64,000 nucleotides of DNA from Moraxella macacae 0408225 (GCF_000320365.1 NZ_ANIN01000001.1:248001-312000), one strand, 5' to 3'. Counted from the first letter of the stretch, positions 28,501 through 38,298 are shown. Numbers and translations: made by a program. Notes: generated from the sequence alone by a model not told the origin.

Positions 28501-29721
28501 ATGTCCATGAGCCATAGTAATGACAATATCAAAAAAGTTTTACGCATTGCTTTAGTCGGTGTTAGACCTGCCGACCAAGTGATTTTAAAGGGTTATTTAC
28601 GTCTGTTAATGCGCTTAGAAGCTGACCTTGAATGGGTATCTGCCAATCACGAAGCGGTTGATTTATTTATGATTAATGCTGAATTTCAACACGCCGATAG
28701 TGTACAACGCCTAATATCCGCAAAACCGCACGCGGCTGCTTTGTATATCACACACATCGAAAATAGCGATGGTTATTTAACAGGCAACATTTTGACTCTA
28801 CCGCTTAAAGATTTAAACCCACTCAATCAGTGGCTATACACCAATTTACAGTTTTTATCAGGACATACCTCGCCACGCACCACTTCAAACCAACCGCCAC
28901 AAAACACCACAAAACCACAAAACCGCACAACCCTTGATGATTTAATTGCCAGTCGCCAACAAAATACCGCCACAAACCCACAAGCCACCACACCAAAAAC
29001 CCCCGATAACAGTAACAGTAACAATCACAATAACAGTAATAACCACGCCCTTGTATTGGCAATTGCCAAAATTTTAGGCCGTTTACACAAAAAAGAAGAC
29101 CAATTATTAAGTTTAAACAACGCACAAGGAGCAACGCTTGCCTATATCCACCCAAAACAACAGCGGATTTGGTTGCAACAGGCAAGTTTAGAACTGGGTG
29201 CGTGGACGTTAAATGTTGCCAACCCACAAGCCCTAGACCCAAAAAACGCCCAAGATTTGGTACAGTTTTTTTGGCAATTTGGTTTAAAAAATGCCAAAGC
29301 TCTGCAAGCATTAGTCAATACAACCGATCGCTACCACATTGGCAGTTGGATAAAACCCGATAACAACAACCAACGCCACAACGCCCTAAAACTACAATGC
29401 GTCCTAGAAGCTCGCGATGCCACCTTAAGCGAAATTATCAGCGTAAGCGGCGTAGATGCCAATGTTGCCAAAGCCATGTTGATTGCACTTGTCATGTCAG
29501 GCGTGTTGCAAAAAACAACCTATGACAATCTAAGCCAAACCGTCAGCCAATTGACAAACACAGACTCAAAAGCCATCGACAACACAGCTCAAGCCCCCAT
29601 CATGCCAACCAATCAAACCAACAACTTGCAACAAACCAAAGCAGAACCACCCACTCAAACCGAGCAACAAGACGGTATGAAAGGGTTTTTATCACGCTTG
29701 CGTCGCAAATTAGGCATTTAG
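28501..29721 (+). CDS. Hypothetical protein upstream of the GTPase/roadblock genes
   Basis: 406 residues. The N-terminal 110 residues (VLRIALVGVRPADQVILKGY onward) resemble a degenerate receiver-type alpha/beta domain without clear phospho-acceptor residues. A Gln/Asn/Thr/Pro-rich linker follows (about 120-180, including SNSNNHNNSNNH), then a helical domain (185-345), a second disordered stretch, and an amphipathic basic tail (MKGFLSRLRRKLG) suited to membrane contact. ATG at 28501 with AAAGGA upstream. Co-directional with the MglA-like GTPase. I infer a regulatory adaptor; there is no direct evidence for its partner. Confidence 0.6.
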   Translation: MSMSHSNDNIKKVLRIALVGVRPADQVILKGYLRLLMRLEADLEWVSANHEAVDLFMINAEFQHADSVQRLISAKPHAAALYITHIENSDGYLTGNILTLPLKDLNPLNQWLYTNLQFLSGHTSPRTTSNQPPQNTTKPQNRTTLDDLIASRQQNTATNPQATTPKTPDNSNSNNHNNSNNHALVLAIAKILGRLHKKEDQLLSLNNAQGATLAYIHPKQQRIWLQQASLELGAWTLNVANPQALDPKNAQDLVQFFWQFGLKNAKALQALVNTTDRYHIGSWIKPDNNNQRHNALKLQCVLEARDATLSEIISVSGVDANVAKAMLIALVMSGVLQKTTYDNLSQTVSQLTNTDSKAIDNTAQAPIMPTNQTNNLQQTKAEPPTQTEQQDGMKGFLSRLRRKLGI

Positions 29722-29936
29722 TGGCATCGCATTGCTACTTGACAAATGTTTTACCAATAATGTTTTACCAATATTGTTAAGCGAATTGTTGTTAAGCGAA
29801 TTGTTAAGCGAATTTACCATCAAAATACATAAAATTACTGGTATAAACCTGTATTTTAGTGTATAATGAAAAAAACAAATCTTATTTATTAATATATATT
29901 AAAATATCGATAAAAACTATTTAGTAAGGCTTTATT

Positions 29937-30464
29937 ATGCAACGTTTAAAAATCGTCTTTAGTGGTCCAATGGGGGCGGGTAAAACCCAAGCCATCTCTA
30001 GTTTGTCTGACATTCCTGTTGTCTCTACCGAAGTTAAAAACACTGATCTTAGTGCCAACACCAAACTGTTAACCACTGTCGGTATGGATTACGGCGAGCT
30101 AACGCTAGAAGGTGGCATGAGCATTGGATTGTACGGTACGCCAGGGCAAGAACGCTTTAATTTTATTTGGCCCATCTTATCACAAGGTGCGTTGGGCGTG
30201 GTTATCCTAATTGACCATTCAGCACAAAATCCGATTGGCGATCTTGCCAATTATCTAGAAACCTTTGCCAAAATCTATGACGGCCGTATCGTGATTGGTG
30301 TTAGCCAAGTGGATAAAAAACCTGAACTGGATTTTGGAATTTATCGTGATTGGCTGGAAAAACAAAACAAAAATCTACCCATTTTCCCCGTGGATATGCG
30401 CAAACGCGAAGATGTGTTGTTGTTGGTTGATACGATTATTTCATCACTAGAACTTAGTAACTAA
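29937..30464 (+). CDS. MglA-like small GTPase
   Basis: 175 residues, a single Ras-like G domain. P-loop GPMGAGKT (residues 10-17), switch II YGTPGQERF (Gly where many GTPases have Asp), and SQVD in place of NKxD. The gene is followed by a roadblock/LC7 protein, the classical partner type of MglA (the MglA-MglB pair of Myxococcus controls polarity and motility). A nucleotide-driven switch for surface structures or pili is a reasonable inference. A -10 box TATAAT at 29862-29867 lies about 70 bases upstream; AAGG precedes the ATG. Confidence 0.82.
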   Translation: MQRLKIVFSGPMGAGKTQAISSLSDIPVVSTEVKNTDLSANTKLLTTVGMDYGELTLEGGMSIGLYGTPGQERFNFIWPILSQGALGVVILIDHSAQNPIGDLANYLETFAKIYDGRIVIGVSQVDKKPELDFGIYRDWLEKQNKNLPIFPVDMRKREDVLLLVDTIISSLELSN

Positions 30465-30480
30465 CAGCCCTATCCAACAA

Positions 30481-30509
30481 AATCATGCAATAAACGCATG
30501 ATTTATTTT
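30481..30509 (+). terminator. Terminator between GTPase and roadblock genes
   Basis: AATCATGC (30481-30488) pairs exactly with GCATGATT (30496-30503), followed by TATTTT. It would partly uncouple the roadblock gene from the GTPase gene. Confidence 0.6.
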
Positions 30510-30576
30510 AATGCAATAACCAATTTAATTTGACAGCAAACTTTCTAAATCAACCCAAACTTTTTTGGATAGCAAT

Positions 30577-31011
30577 ATGAACAATAAATTATTTCAAATG
30601 GAAAGTCGCGTGAAACCAAGCGACAAATTCGTAACTTTATCCAGCGAAATTTTGCACGAATTGGTGCATACAACCAGTGGTGTAGATGGTGTATTATTGG
30701 CATCAACAGATGGTTTTGAGGTCAATTCAATCTTCCAAAAAAACTATGACGGTGGTAAACTTTCCGCCGTTGGCAGCTCGATTTTGGCTCTGGTACAAGC
30801 CTTGACTGCCGAAGCCCAGTTAACAGGCTGTCGCTCGGTGATTTTGGATGCCGAAAACGGTAAAATTATGATAAGCTCTGTGCCAAATGAACACCAACCC
30901 ATGATTGTGATTGTCGTTACCAAACAACAAGTTCTACTCGGTCAAATTATGCACGGTATGAATAAAGCAATTAATGCACTCGTTGAGTTGGATAAAAATT
31001 GCCACGTTTAG
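30577..31011 (+). CDS. Roadblock/LC7-domain protein
   Basis: 144 residues from ATG 30577 (GGAT upstream). The core GVDGVLLASTDGFEVNS ... LSAVGSSILALVQALTAEAQ ... GCRSVILDAENGKIMISSVP is the roadblock/LC7 fold found in MglB and other GTPase-activating or scaffolding partners of small GTPases. Its position 112 bases after the MglA-like gene supports a functional pair. Its own terminator follows at 31070-31102. Confidence 0.82.
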   Translation: MNNKLFQMESRVKPSDKFVTLSSEILHELVHTTSGVDGVLLASTDGFEVNSIFQKNYDGGKLSAVGSSILALVQALTAEAQLTGCRSVILDAENGKIMISSVPNEHQPMIVIVVTKQQVLLGQIMHGMNKAINALVELDKNCHV

Positions 31012-31069
31012 TTTTGATCTAAATTTGCAATTTACCAGTTTCATGTTTGGCAAAATCTAAAAAATAACA

Positions 31070-31102
31070 AAAACTATTAACACTTTGTTGGTAGTTTTTT
31101 TT
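31070..31102 (+). terminator. Terminator after the roadblock gene
   Basis: AAAACTATTAAC (31070-31081) pairs with GTTGGTAGTTTT (31087-31098) with two G-T wobbles and an ACTTT loop; the T-run continues to 31102. It separates the GTPase group from the cold-shock/Cys-rich gene. Confidence 0.7.
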
Positions 31103-31189
31103 ATGAAGTTTGTTATGAAGTTTTTCAAACAGGCACGCAATGCATAAAATGCATAAAAATAATTGATCACGTTAAATTTTAGGGCTTTT

Positions 31190-33652
31190 ATGAAAGAAAC
31201 AAAATATATCGGTTGGGTGGATTGGTTTATGACTGCAGATTATAAACCTTTTGGCTTTATTAAATATCACGATAACAAAAAAGAACAATCGGTATTCTTT
31301 CATCAAAATCAAATCATGTGCCAAAGTTTGGTTAAGGTTGGTAAATTTACAGAAAATCAGGTCGTTGTGTTTTGCATTCGTAAATCAGCCAAACAAAAAG
31401 ACAAATTCGAGGCATACGATGTCTTATTATTAGAAGATGAAAAAAACACGCTGTGGCTTGTGTCGCAATTTATTCATCTGTTGACAAATAACATTCATAG
31501 CCCACCTTTCACCCAACTGACAAATTTTTTTAGCAACAAATTAACTCAAACGCCCGCGATCAAACATGTGGTTGTTGATAAATTGCTTTTGATATTTAGC
31601 GGTGATTATAGCAACGCGGTTTTAACAAACATTCTGCAAACCTTTCCAACAATCATAAATCAAGATCAAAAATTACGCGATGCCTTAATTAATAATCTAC
31701 TAAATCAATTACAACAACATAAAACCTCGCTAAAATCCATTGTTGCTGATTTAAAAAACCATTCTGTTGACACAGTGTATAAAAATTTTATCCAAAGTGT
31801 TATGCAACTGGTTAAAACAAGCCAATTGCAGTTTAAACAAATGCAAGATATTGCATCTTTTATAGCAGCTTTAACCGATTTGTCCTTAGACGAAGCAGAT
31901 GAAGCCATAAACAGTTGTTTTGACAATACAGATTTTGACACTTTAACCAAATTATTACAACAAGACAATTTGTCTGCGAAACTAAGCCCAGAAAATTACC
32001 AATATATTTTAAACAATATTGTTAAACATACTAATTTTAATCAGTTTATTAATGATAAAACCCAAGTAGTTAGCTTTTTTAGATCGGCAACACAAAAAAA
32101 GCTACAGTCTCAATTGCCAAACATTGTGCCAATGCTTGATGATAGCACAAAACTGCACTTATGGCTCCATGATATGCTTGATGATTTAAACGTTAATTTT
32201 ACGTTGGATTTGGATACTTATGTGCCTTTGGTTAATCAATTAAACTTAAAATCCAAACAATTGTTTATAAAGAAAATCTTTTATGACATATATTGCAAGC
32301 GTTTGCAGATTGATTTAGACGCCATCTTACAGATCAATATTGACGATTATTCAACCATGGTTTTGTTTAAACTACTTAAGACAATTTCCACCGAGCAAAA
32401 ACTCAATAAACACACGCTAAAATACGATTTATTGCAGGCAATTTCACAAACAGATTTAGCCAACCATGCAAGTGATAAGTTGCATCTGAACGGCTATTTT
32501 AATCTTTGTACTGGTAGAGTGATTGAAGTACATAGAGATTCCAACACAACCTATTATAAAAGCGATCAGTTTGTCAAAGAGGGCAAGTTAATTGAAAATA
32601 CACAGTATTTTTATATCAAAGTCAGTCATAAAAAGCCCGATGACGAGCGTATTATTTGTGAGGGGCAATTATCCGTTAAAGATGGCAAGGCAAATCTTTC
32701 TACTGGAAAAAGTAACTTTTGGTGGTGCAGAAACAAACAATGCTTTCAACATGCCAGAACCTATTGCAACAACACGCACAACTGGCAAAATTACACCTTG
32801 TTAGATTTTTTAGGGATTTTAAATATTAACTTTAATGATGATGAAATTGGTTTGTTATATAGCGTTGTCAATTATGTTAATAAATTTTTAAAACACTTAA
32901 ACTGTCGCAGCTGCGGTAAACTGCTAAAGGCTAATGGCAATTCAAATTACACCTATTACAGAGTGAGCAGTTTTTCGTGCACCAATGACAACTGTCTAAA
33001 TCCTGATAAAGATGTGTATTTATCGCATTGCTCCAACGGTTCTCGTTGTGATGGGGTGATAGACAGTCGTAAAAGTGTAAAATGCAACAATGGCTTTATC
33101 ATTTGCACCCAATGCTTTGCGTGTTGTGATACCAAAAGATTAACTGACAGAAATCAGTACAGATCAATAAACCAATTAAACAAAGTACCATGGAAAGAGC
33201 CACACAGAGGCATGAGCATCTTATGCCCAAAATGTGGCAATCATTTCAAATACTGTGATATTCTTGACAAACAAGCCAAACACAAAAAAATCGTGCAACT
33301 TTTAAAAAACCTATATCATGACGGTACGCCCCCAGCTCAAAATTTGGTTGGCAATATGGGCGTTTATCAAAATAGCCAACTGCATTGGTTTGTGGTTTAT
33401 CAACGCCATTTGTCGCGCAATGAGTTTTTAAATACCTTGACAGAATGGCAATCGGTTGGTTTTGAAATTACCGATTTTCCCGAAGATTTAACCCGATCTT
33501 ATTATAGAGTGATAGAGCCACGTGAATTCCAGTTGACCCAGGTAACGTTTTTTAGTTGCACAAAATGCAATGCCACTTATGATTACACACAAGATCACAT
33601 GAAATATACAGCCATTGGATATTGGCATTTTTCAAAATTTAATCATATTTAA
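31190..33652 (+). CDS. Large cold-shock-domain protein with multiple Cys clusters
   Basis: 820 residues from ATG 31190 (AGGG at 31181-31184); an upstream TTG would add nine. Residues about 6-82 look like a divergent cold-shock domain: GWVDWF at 8-13, the RNP1-like KPFGFIKY at 19-26 and RNP2-like SVFFH at 34-38. A long helical, Gln/Asn/Leu-rich middle (90-480) shows no known catalytic motif. The last third carries Cys pairs that look like zinc ribbons: WWCRNKQC (near 510), CRSC (571), CTNDNC (597), CSNGSRC (615), a CxxC cluster (631-645), CPKC (678) and CTKC (790). Only 29 of 120 bases in 31981-32100 are G or C, far below its neighbours, so it is probably acquired. I do not recognise the full architecture; RNA binding is inferred from the first domain. 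Confidence 0.85.
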   Translation: MKETKYIGWVDWFMTADYKPFGFIKYHDNKKEQSVFFHQNQIMCQSLVKVGKFTENQVVVFCIRKSAKQKDKFEAYDVLLLEDEKNTLWLVSQFIHLLTNNIHSPPFTQLTNFFSNKLTQTPAIKHVVVDKLLLIFSGDYSNAVLTNILQTFPTIINQDQKLRDALINNLLNQLQQHKTSLKSIVADLKNHSVDTVYKNFIQSVMQLVKTSQLQFKQMQDIASFIAALTDLSLDEADEAINSCFDNTDFDTLTKLLQQDNLSAKLSPENYQYILNNIVKHTNFNQFINDKTQVVSFFRSATQKKLQSQLPNIVPMLDDSTKLHLWLHDMLDDLNVNFTLDLDTYVPLVNQLNLKSKQLFIKKIFYDIYCKRLQIDLDAILQINIDDYSTMVLFKLLKTISTEQKLNKHTLKYDLLQAISQTDLANHASDKLHLNGYFNLCTGRVIEVHRDSNTTYYKSDQFVKEGKLIENTQYFYIKVSHKKPDDERIICEGQLSVKDGKANLSTGKSNFWWCRNKQCFQHARTYCNNTHNWQNYTLLDFLGILNINFNDDEIGLLYSVVNYVNKFLKHLNCRSCGKLLKANGNSNYTYYRVSSFSCTNDNCLNPDKDVYLSHCSNGSRCDGVIDSRKSVKCNNGFIICTQCFACCDTKRLTDRNQYRSINQLNKVPWKEPHRGMSILCPKCGNHFKYCDILDKQAKHKKIVQLLKNLYHDGTPPAQNLVGNMGVYQNSQLHWFVVYQRHLSRNEFLNTLTEWQSVGFEITDFPEDLTRSYYRVIEPREFQLTQVTFFSCTKCNATYDYTQDHMKYTAIGYWHFSKFNHI

Positions 33653-33688
33653 TCAATTTACATTTTAATTAATCTAAAAAGTAAGTTT

Positions 33689-34267
33689 CTAAAAAGCAAA
33701 CTGTTGGTTTGCCTGATTTTGGCAAGTTGTCATCACAACACGGTTGTTTTGGTTAACGGTTAAACATTTGCCCGTTAATTGGTTACGCAATTGCTTGCCA
33801 TCAGCATACCATTTTTGGTTTAATTTGCCATGACACTGGTGCAAAATCACAGACGCACCATCATCTTTACTCTCGCCTGCAACATCAAGACATTTGTCCT
33901 GTTGTTGAATGGTTTGATCGGCTTTGACACCAAACAACTGATTTGCTTTGCCATGACAGTGGTGTGCAATCAAGGTTTTATTGTCATCACCATGCACATC
34001 AAGGCATTGGTTGTTATGATTTAGCCGAATTAAACCAACAGCATTTGACCCAAAATTTGACATAGATAAATTTGACATAGATTTTGTCGATGCATTTGGC
34101 AACAAAATCAGCATAGGTTCTGCTTTTTCAATAACAATTTCTTCACGAGCGGTTGATGGTGGGTTTATAACAACAGCCTTGTTGCTTATTTTTGCCTCTG
34201 TTGACAAATTGGCACAACCTGTTAGGATAATTGTAGCAAATACACCACAAAATGCGAAACGTTGCAT
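33689..34267 (-). CDS. Ricin-type beta-trefoil lectin lipoprotein
   Basis: 192 residues from ATG 34267 (AGAGGTG upstream); the frame is open 16 codons further back. Signal peptide with lipobox ILTGC, Cys18. A short linker follows, then a ricin B-type trefoil: three repeats with CLDVHG, CLDVAGE and CLTVN, and QxW-type words (NQLFG, NQKWY, NQQFA). Such domains bind sugars or cap other enzymes; here the lectin is the whole mature protein. It could bind surface or host glycans. Transcribed toward the convergent cold-shock gene, whose stop lies 36 bases away. Confidence 0.82.
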   Translation of the reverse strand: MQRFAFCGVFATIILTGCANLSTEAKISNKAVVINPPSTAREEIVIEKAEPMLILLPNASTKSMSNLSMSNFGSNAVGLIRLNHNNQCLDVHGDDNKTLIAHHCHGKANQLFGVKADQTIQQQDKCLDVAGESKDDGASVILHQCHGKLNQKWYADGKQLRNQLTGKCLTVNQNNRVVMTTCQNQANQQFAF

Positions 34268-34422
34268 AAAACACCTCTGGCAAACTAATAAAAAACAGCA
34301 ATAAAAAAACGGCAATAAAAAAATAGCATTTTACACTTAATTTGTTACCGTTTTATAAGTTTTTTGTTGTTGATATTGAAGTTTATGTTAATAAAACACA
34401 TATGAATGCAGTGCATATTGAT

Positions 34423-34451
34423 AAAAAAAGCCAAACATCAGCTTGGCTTTT
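34423..34451 (-). terminator. Terminator after the CitMHS transporter
   Basis: On the minus strand AAAAGCCAA and TTGGCTTTT (34443-34451 and 34426-34434) form a 9-pair stem, followed by seven T. It lies 26 bases after the transporter stop. Confidence 0.75.
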
Positions 34452-34476
34452 GAAAGCAAAATTTTAACAAAAATGA

Positions 34477-35835
34477 CTAAAAAGGCACACCGCTAATGCC
34501 AAACATTCCCAATAAGAAAAACACAAAAATGCCAATTGCCCATTTTGCCGATTGAATTTGCCATTTTCCCATATCCACACCCGTTAGGTTTAACAGCAGA
34601 TAAATAAAACCAACAAGCGGACTAAGCAGATGAAATGCTTGCCCTGCGGTACTGGCAATTGCTATATCCATCGCACTAAAACCATGCTGTATCCCCACTT
34701 CATTTAACACAGGCAACACACCCAAGTAAAACGCATCATTACTCAAAAAGAACGTCCCAGGCACAGAAACAAGGGCAACAATAAACGGCCAATGACTGCC
34801 AAAACGTTCAGGAATCCATGTAGATAAGGCCTCGCCCATTGCACTACTCATGCCTGTACCTGCCAATATCCCCATAAACACACCCGCCGCCAGCACCATA
34901 AAAATCACCTGCACTGCAGACGATCCGTACAATTCAATAATTTGACGTTGATCTTTTTGGCTGGGATAATTCACAATAAAAGCAATCGCAATGCCAATTG
35001 CAAAGATCAAGGCCGAACTTACCTTTGGAATGCCCCACGTACCCCCAAAAATTAACAACACCATCAAAACCGCGGTTAACAAAAAATTAAACCACACCAT
35101 TTTTGGCCGTGCAAGGCTTGTATCCCCTTGCGCATCGCTAATAATTGCATTTAATTCATCTTGTCCAATTGCATGAATGCCTAACCGCTTACGTTCAGCA
35201 AGCCCTCGCCAAATCGCCACAGCAACCACCCAAATACTTGCCATAATCATACCGGGTATAATCGCCCTCATTAAAGCCCCTTCATCAACCCTAAGAGCAG
35301 CAATAATCCTAGCGGTTGGCCCACCCCAAGGCAATAAGTTCATGATTTGATTGGCTAAAATAATAATAACCGCCAAATCCATCATTTTCATATTCAGCCG
35401 TTTATAGATGGGAATCATTGCCGAACAAACCACAAGTGTCGTAGTCGATCCATCACCATCTACCGATACACCCAATGCCAAAATTGCCGTACCAACGAGT
35501 ATTTTTAGCGGATCGCCTTTAACCATTTTGACAATCACAGAAGTCAAAGGGTTAAACAATCCTGCACTTAGCATTAAGCCAAAGTACAAAATAGCAAATA
35601 ACAGCATGATCGCTGTACCCGCCACACCTTTAATATTTAAATCAGGGTTACTGGTTATCCCTGCAATTGCAAATTTACTGATATCATTTGCACCAAAATC
35701 ACCATAACCCATTATGGCTGCAAACAAGCCCACAATCAGTGGCACAAGCACAAGTGCCGTAAAGGGCGATGCTTTCCGTGTCATAATAAGGGTCATAAAA
35801 CCTATGACAATTAATAATCCCAATCCTGCCAACAT
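34477..35835 (-). CDS. CitMHS-family citrate/carboxylate transporter
   Basis: 452 residues, about twelve predicted membrane helices. The sequence GVSVDGDGSTTTLVVCSAMI and the N-terminal FTALVLVPLIVGL fit the CitMHS family (divalent-metal-citrate or citrate:proton symporters). It would import citrate or a related acid; substrate and metal are not readable. No two-component citrate sensor is adjacent. Single gene with its own terminator and a separate upstream gap of 161 bases. Confidence 0.82.
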   Translation of the reverse strand: MLAGLGLLIVIGFMTLIMTRKASPFTALVLVPLIVGLFAAIMGYGDFGANDISKFAIAGITSNPDLNIKGVAGTAIMLLFAILYFGLMLSAGLFNPLTSVIVKMVKGDPLKILVGTAILALGVSVDGDGSTTTLVVCSAMIPIYKRLNMKMMDLAVIIILANQIMNLLPWGGPTARIIAALRVDEGALMRAIIPGMIMASIWVVAVAIWRGLAERKRLGIHAIGQDELNAIISDAQGDTSLARPKMVWFNFLLTAVLMVLLIFGGTWGIPKVSSALIFAIGIAIAFIVNYPSQKDQRQIIELYGSSAVQVIFMVLAAGVFMGILAGTGMSSAMGEALSTWIPERFGSHWPFIVALVSVPGTFFLSNDAFYLGVLPVLNEVGIQHGFSAMDIAIASTAGQAFHLLSPLVGFIYLLLNLTGVDMGKWQIQSAKWAIGIFVFFLLGMFGISGVPF

Positions 35836-35878
35836 ATTCCTAATCCTTGCTAAAATAATACTTTATATAAACTGATAT

Positions 35879-35919
35879 AAAAAACGCTTAAATTGCCCAT
35901 AAATCGGACAGTTTAAGCG
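35879..35919 (-). terminator. Terminator after glyA
   Basis: CGCTTAAA (35885-35892) and TTTAAGCG (35912-35919) form a stem; on the minus strand it is followed by six T. It lies 78 bases past the glyA stop. Confidence 0.6.
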
Positions 35920-35996
35920 AATTTGCTATAACATAGTGATCAATTATAACAGTTGTTTTGTATGCTTACTTATTTTATATGTTTTAAGCGTAACGT

Positions 35997-37394
35997 TTAT
36001 TTGGTGATGATTTTATTCACTTTTTCATAAAGTTCGGTCGCTTTTTGTTTGGCAACTGCAACGATTTCGTGCTCGTCCGCTTTGTCATCGATAAATTGGT
36101 TGACTTTGTCAAACAACTCGGCGGCCTTTGCCTCAAAACCCATATTAGACTCATAAACAGGGAATTTTTTACAGATGACAGAAACTTTTTCACGAACTTC
36201 GTTTAATACCTTTTCATCGCCACGCGAATCTAAAACATCACAAATCCAACCAGCAAGCTCACGCACTTGTTCTTCTTTAAAGCCACGCGTGGTTACCGCA
36301 GGTGTACCAATACGAATGCCTGATGTTACAAACGGTGATTTTGGATCGTTGGGTACGGCATTTTTATTCACCGTAATGTGCGCATCACCAAGCCACTTAT
36401 CCGCTTCTTTGCCAGTAATTTGTTGCTTGATTAGGCTGATTAACATCAAGTGATTTTCAGTACCCCCTGATACCACATCATAGCCACGATCCATGATAAC
36501 CTCGGCCATCGCTTTGGCATTGCTGACAACTTGAGTTTGATAATCTTTGTATTCAGGAGTCATTGCCTCTTTAAAACACACCGCTTTTGCAGCAATTGCG
36601 TGCATCAGAGGGCCACCTTGACTGCCCGGAAAAACCGCTGAATTTAATTTTTTCTCAATCTCTTCATTTTTCTTTGCAAGAATCAGACCAGAACGTGGGC
36701 CACGCAATGTTTTGTGCGTCGTTGATGTGGTAACATCTGCAATTTGCACAGGGCTAGGATACACGCCTGCTGCCACAAGACCTGCAATGTGTGCCATATC
36801 CACCATCAGATACGCCCCTACACTGTCAGCAATGTTACGAAATTTTTGCCAATCCATGACTTGTGAGTACGCTGAAAACCCTGCAATAATCATTTTTGGT
36901 TTATGCTGTTTTGCCAAGCGCTCCACTTCGTCATAATCAACCAAGCCATTGTCATCAATGCCATAATGCACCGCATTGTAGGTTTTGCCCGAAAATGACA
37001 CGCTTGCACCATGCGTTAAATGCCCACCATGAGCCAAACTCATACCAAGCACGGTATCTCCCGCCTCAAGCAAGGCCAAAAACACAGCAGCATTGGCATT
37101 TGAACCTGAATGTGGCTGTACATTGGCATAGTCCGCTCCAAACAATTCTTTGGCACGGTCAATCGCAAGTTGCTCCACCACATCAACATACTCACAACCA
37201 CCGTAGTAGCGTTTATTTGGATAACCCTCGGCGTATTTATTGGTTAAATCAGAACCTTGGGCTTCCATAACCGCAGGAGAGCAGTAGTTTTCTGATGCAA
37301 TCAGTTCAATGTGGCTTTCTTGACGCACGGTTTCAGCTTCCATTGCTTTGGCAAGTTCTGGATCGTAAGCAGCCAATGAGATATTTTTATACAT
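35997..37394 (-). CDS. glyA: Serine hydroxymethyltransferase with C-terminal extension
   Basis: 465 residues against about 417 in E. coli. Interconverts serine and glycine, charging tetrahydrofolate. The PLP lysine lies in [17 protein letters not shown], and the N-terminal ELIASENY is typical. The family normally ends near CKKFPVY; here about 45 further residues follow (from [14 protein letters not shown] to KVNKIITK), predicted as charged helices with a repeated ELF/YDKVN word (ELFDKVN, ELYEKVN). The extension is in frame and is not an added known domain. Confidence 0.95.
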   Translation of the reverse strand: MYKNISLAAYDPELAKAMEAETVRQESHIELIASENYCSPAVMEAQGSDLTNKYAEGYPNKRYYGGCEYVDVVEQLAIDRAKELFGADYANVQPHSGSNANAAVFLALLEAGDTVLGMSLAHGGHLTHGASVSFSGKTYNAVHYGIDDNGLVDYDEVERLAKQHKPKMIIAGFSAYSQVMDWQKFRNIADSVGAYLMVDMAHIAGLVAAGVYPSPVQIADVTTSTTHKTLRGPRSGLILAKKNEEIEKKLNSAVFPGSQGGPLMHAIAAKAVCFKEAMTPEYKDYQTQVVSNAKAMAEVIMDRGYDVVSGGTENHLMLISLIKQQITGKEADKWLGDAHITVNKNAVPNDPKSPFVTSGIRIGTPAVTTRGFKEEQVRELAGWICDVLDSRGDEKVLNEVREKVSVICKKFPVYESNMGFEAKAAELFDKVNQFIDDKADEHEIVAVAKQKATELYEKVNKIITK

Positions 37395-37498
37395 AAGTGT
37401 ATCCTTATTTGGTTGATAAAATTATTTGATTGATAAAATTAATAAAATAAACGTTTGAAACAACTTGATTAAAAGCCTGATTTATTGCGCCGTTTTAA

Positions 37499-38212
37499 TC
37501 AATCCAAGGGCACGCCCAAACGCTTTGCCACTTCTTCATAACCCTCTACCACATCACCAAGCCCCTGACGAAAGCGATCTTTATCCAACTTTTTCTTGGT
37601 TTGTTTATCCCACACACGACAACCATCTGGTGAAAATTCATCACCGAGCACAATTTGATCTTTAAACATGCCAAATTCCAATTTAAAATCCACCAAAATC
37701 AGCCCTGCATCGTCAAACATTTTTGATAAAACCGTATTGACTTCATAAGTGAGTCGCTTCATTTCATCAAGTTGGGCTTGGGTGGCAAATCCGAGTGAAA
37801 TTGACAAACTTTCATTGACCAGTGGATCGCCCAGCCCATCATCTTTATAAAACAACTCAAAAGTTGGTGGGTTTAAAGCCTGTCCTTCGGTTAAGCCTAA
37901 ACGACGCACGATACTGCCTGCTGCATAATTACGCACCACGCATTCTACAGGTATCATTTTTAGGCGTTTTACCAACACTTCATCTTCGCTTAGTTGCTTC
38001 TCAAAATGAGTGGTAATGCCTGCTTGTGTCAATTTTTGCATGATAAACGCATTAAAACGGTTGTTCACTTTACCTTTACGATCAAGCTGCTCAATGCGTT
38101 CGCCGTTAAATGCAGACGTATCATCACGAAAATACATAATCAAAAAGTCAGGATTTTGGGTTTCGTAGACTGATTTGGCTTTACCTGTGTAAAGCAGTTG
38201 TTGTTTTTGCAT
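37499..38212 (-). CDS. purC: SAICAR synthetase
   Basis: 237 residues, normal length. Joins CAIR and aspartate in purine synthesis. Visible are [49 protein letters not shown] and the C-terminal [12 protein letters not shown]. It sits downstream of dapA and the short BamC-like gene, the same order as the E. coli dapA-bamC-purC run. An inverted repeat GATTAAAA/TTTTAATC overlaps its stop but lacks a T-run. Confidence 0.96.
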   Translation of the reverse strand: MQKQQLLYTGKAKSVYETQNPDFLIMYFRDDTSAFNGERIEQLDRKGKVNNRFNAFIMQKLTQAGITTHFEKQLSEDEVLVKRLKMIPVECVVRNYAAGSIVRRLGLTEGQALNPPTFELFYKDDGLGDPLVNESLSISLGFATQAQLDEMKRLTYEVNTVLSKMFDDAGLILVDFKLEFGMFKDQIVLGDEFSPDGCRVWDKQTKKKLDKDRFRQGLGDVVEGYEEVAKRLGVPLD

Positions 38213-38298
38213 GATTTTCCCTTTTAACGTGGTTTTGTTATTAACATGGTTTTGTTTTTAAGATATTTTAATACTGTTTTAAATACTGTTTTACAACA

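Noticed and set aside
37467-37500. Inverted repeat GATTAAAA/TTTTAATC at the purC stop as a terminator
   Set aside because: All but two stem pairs are A-T, the loop is 18 bases and no T-run follows on the minus strand.
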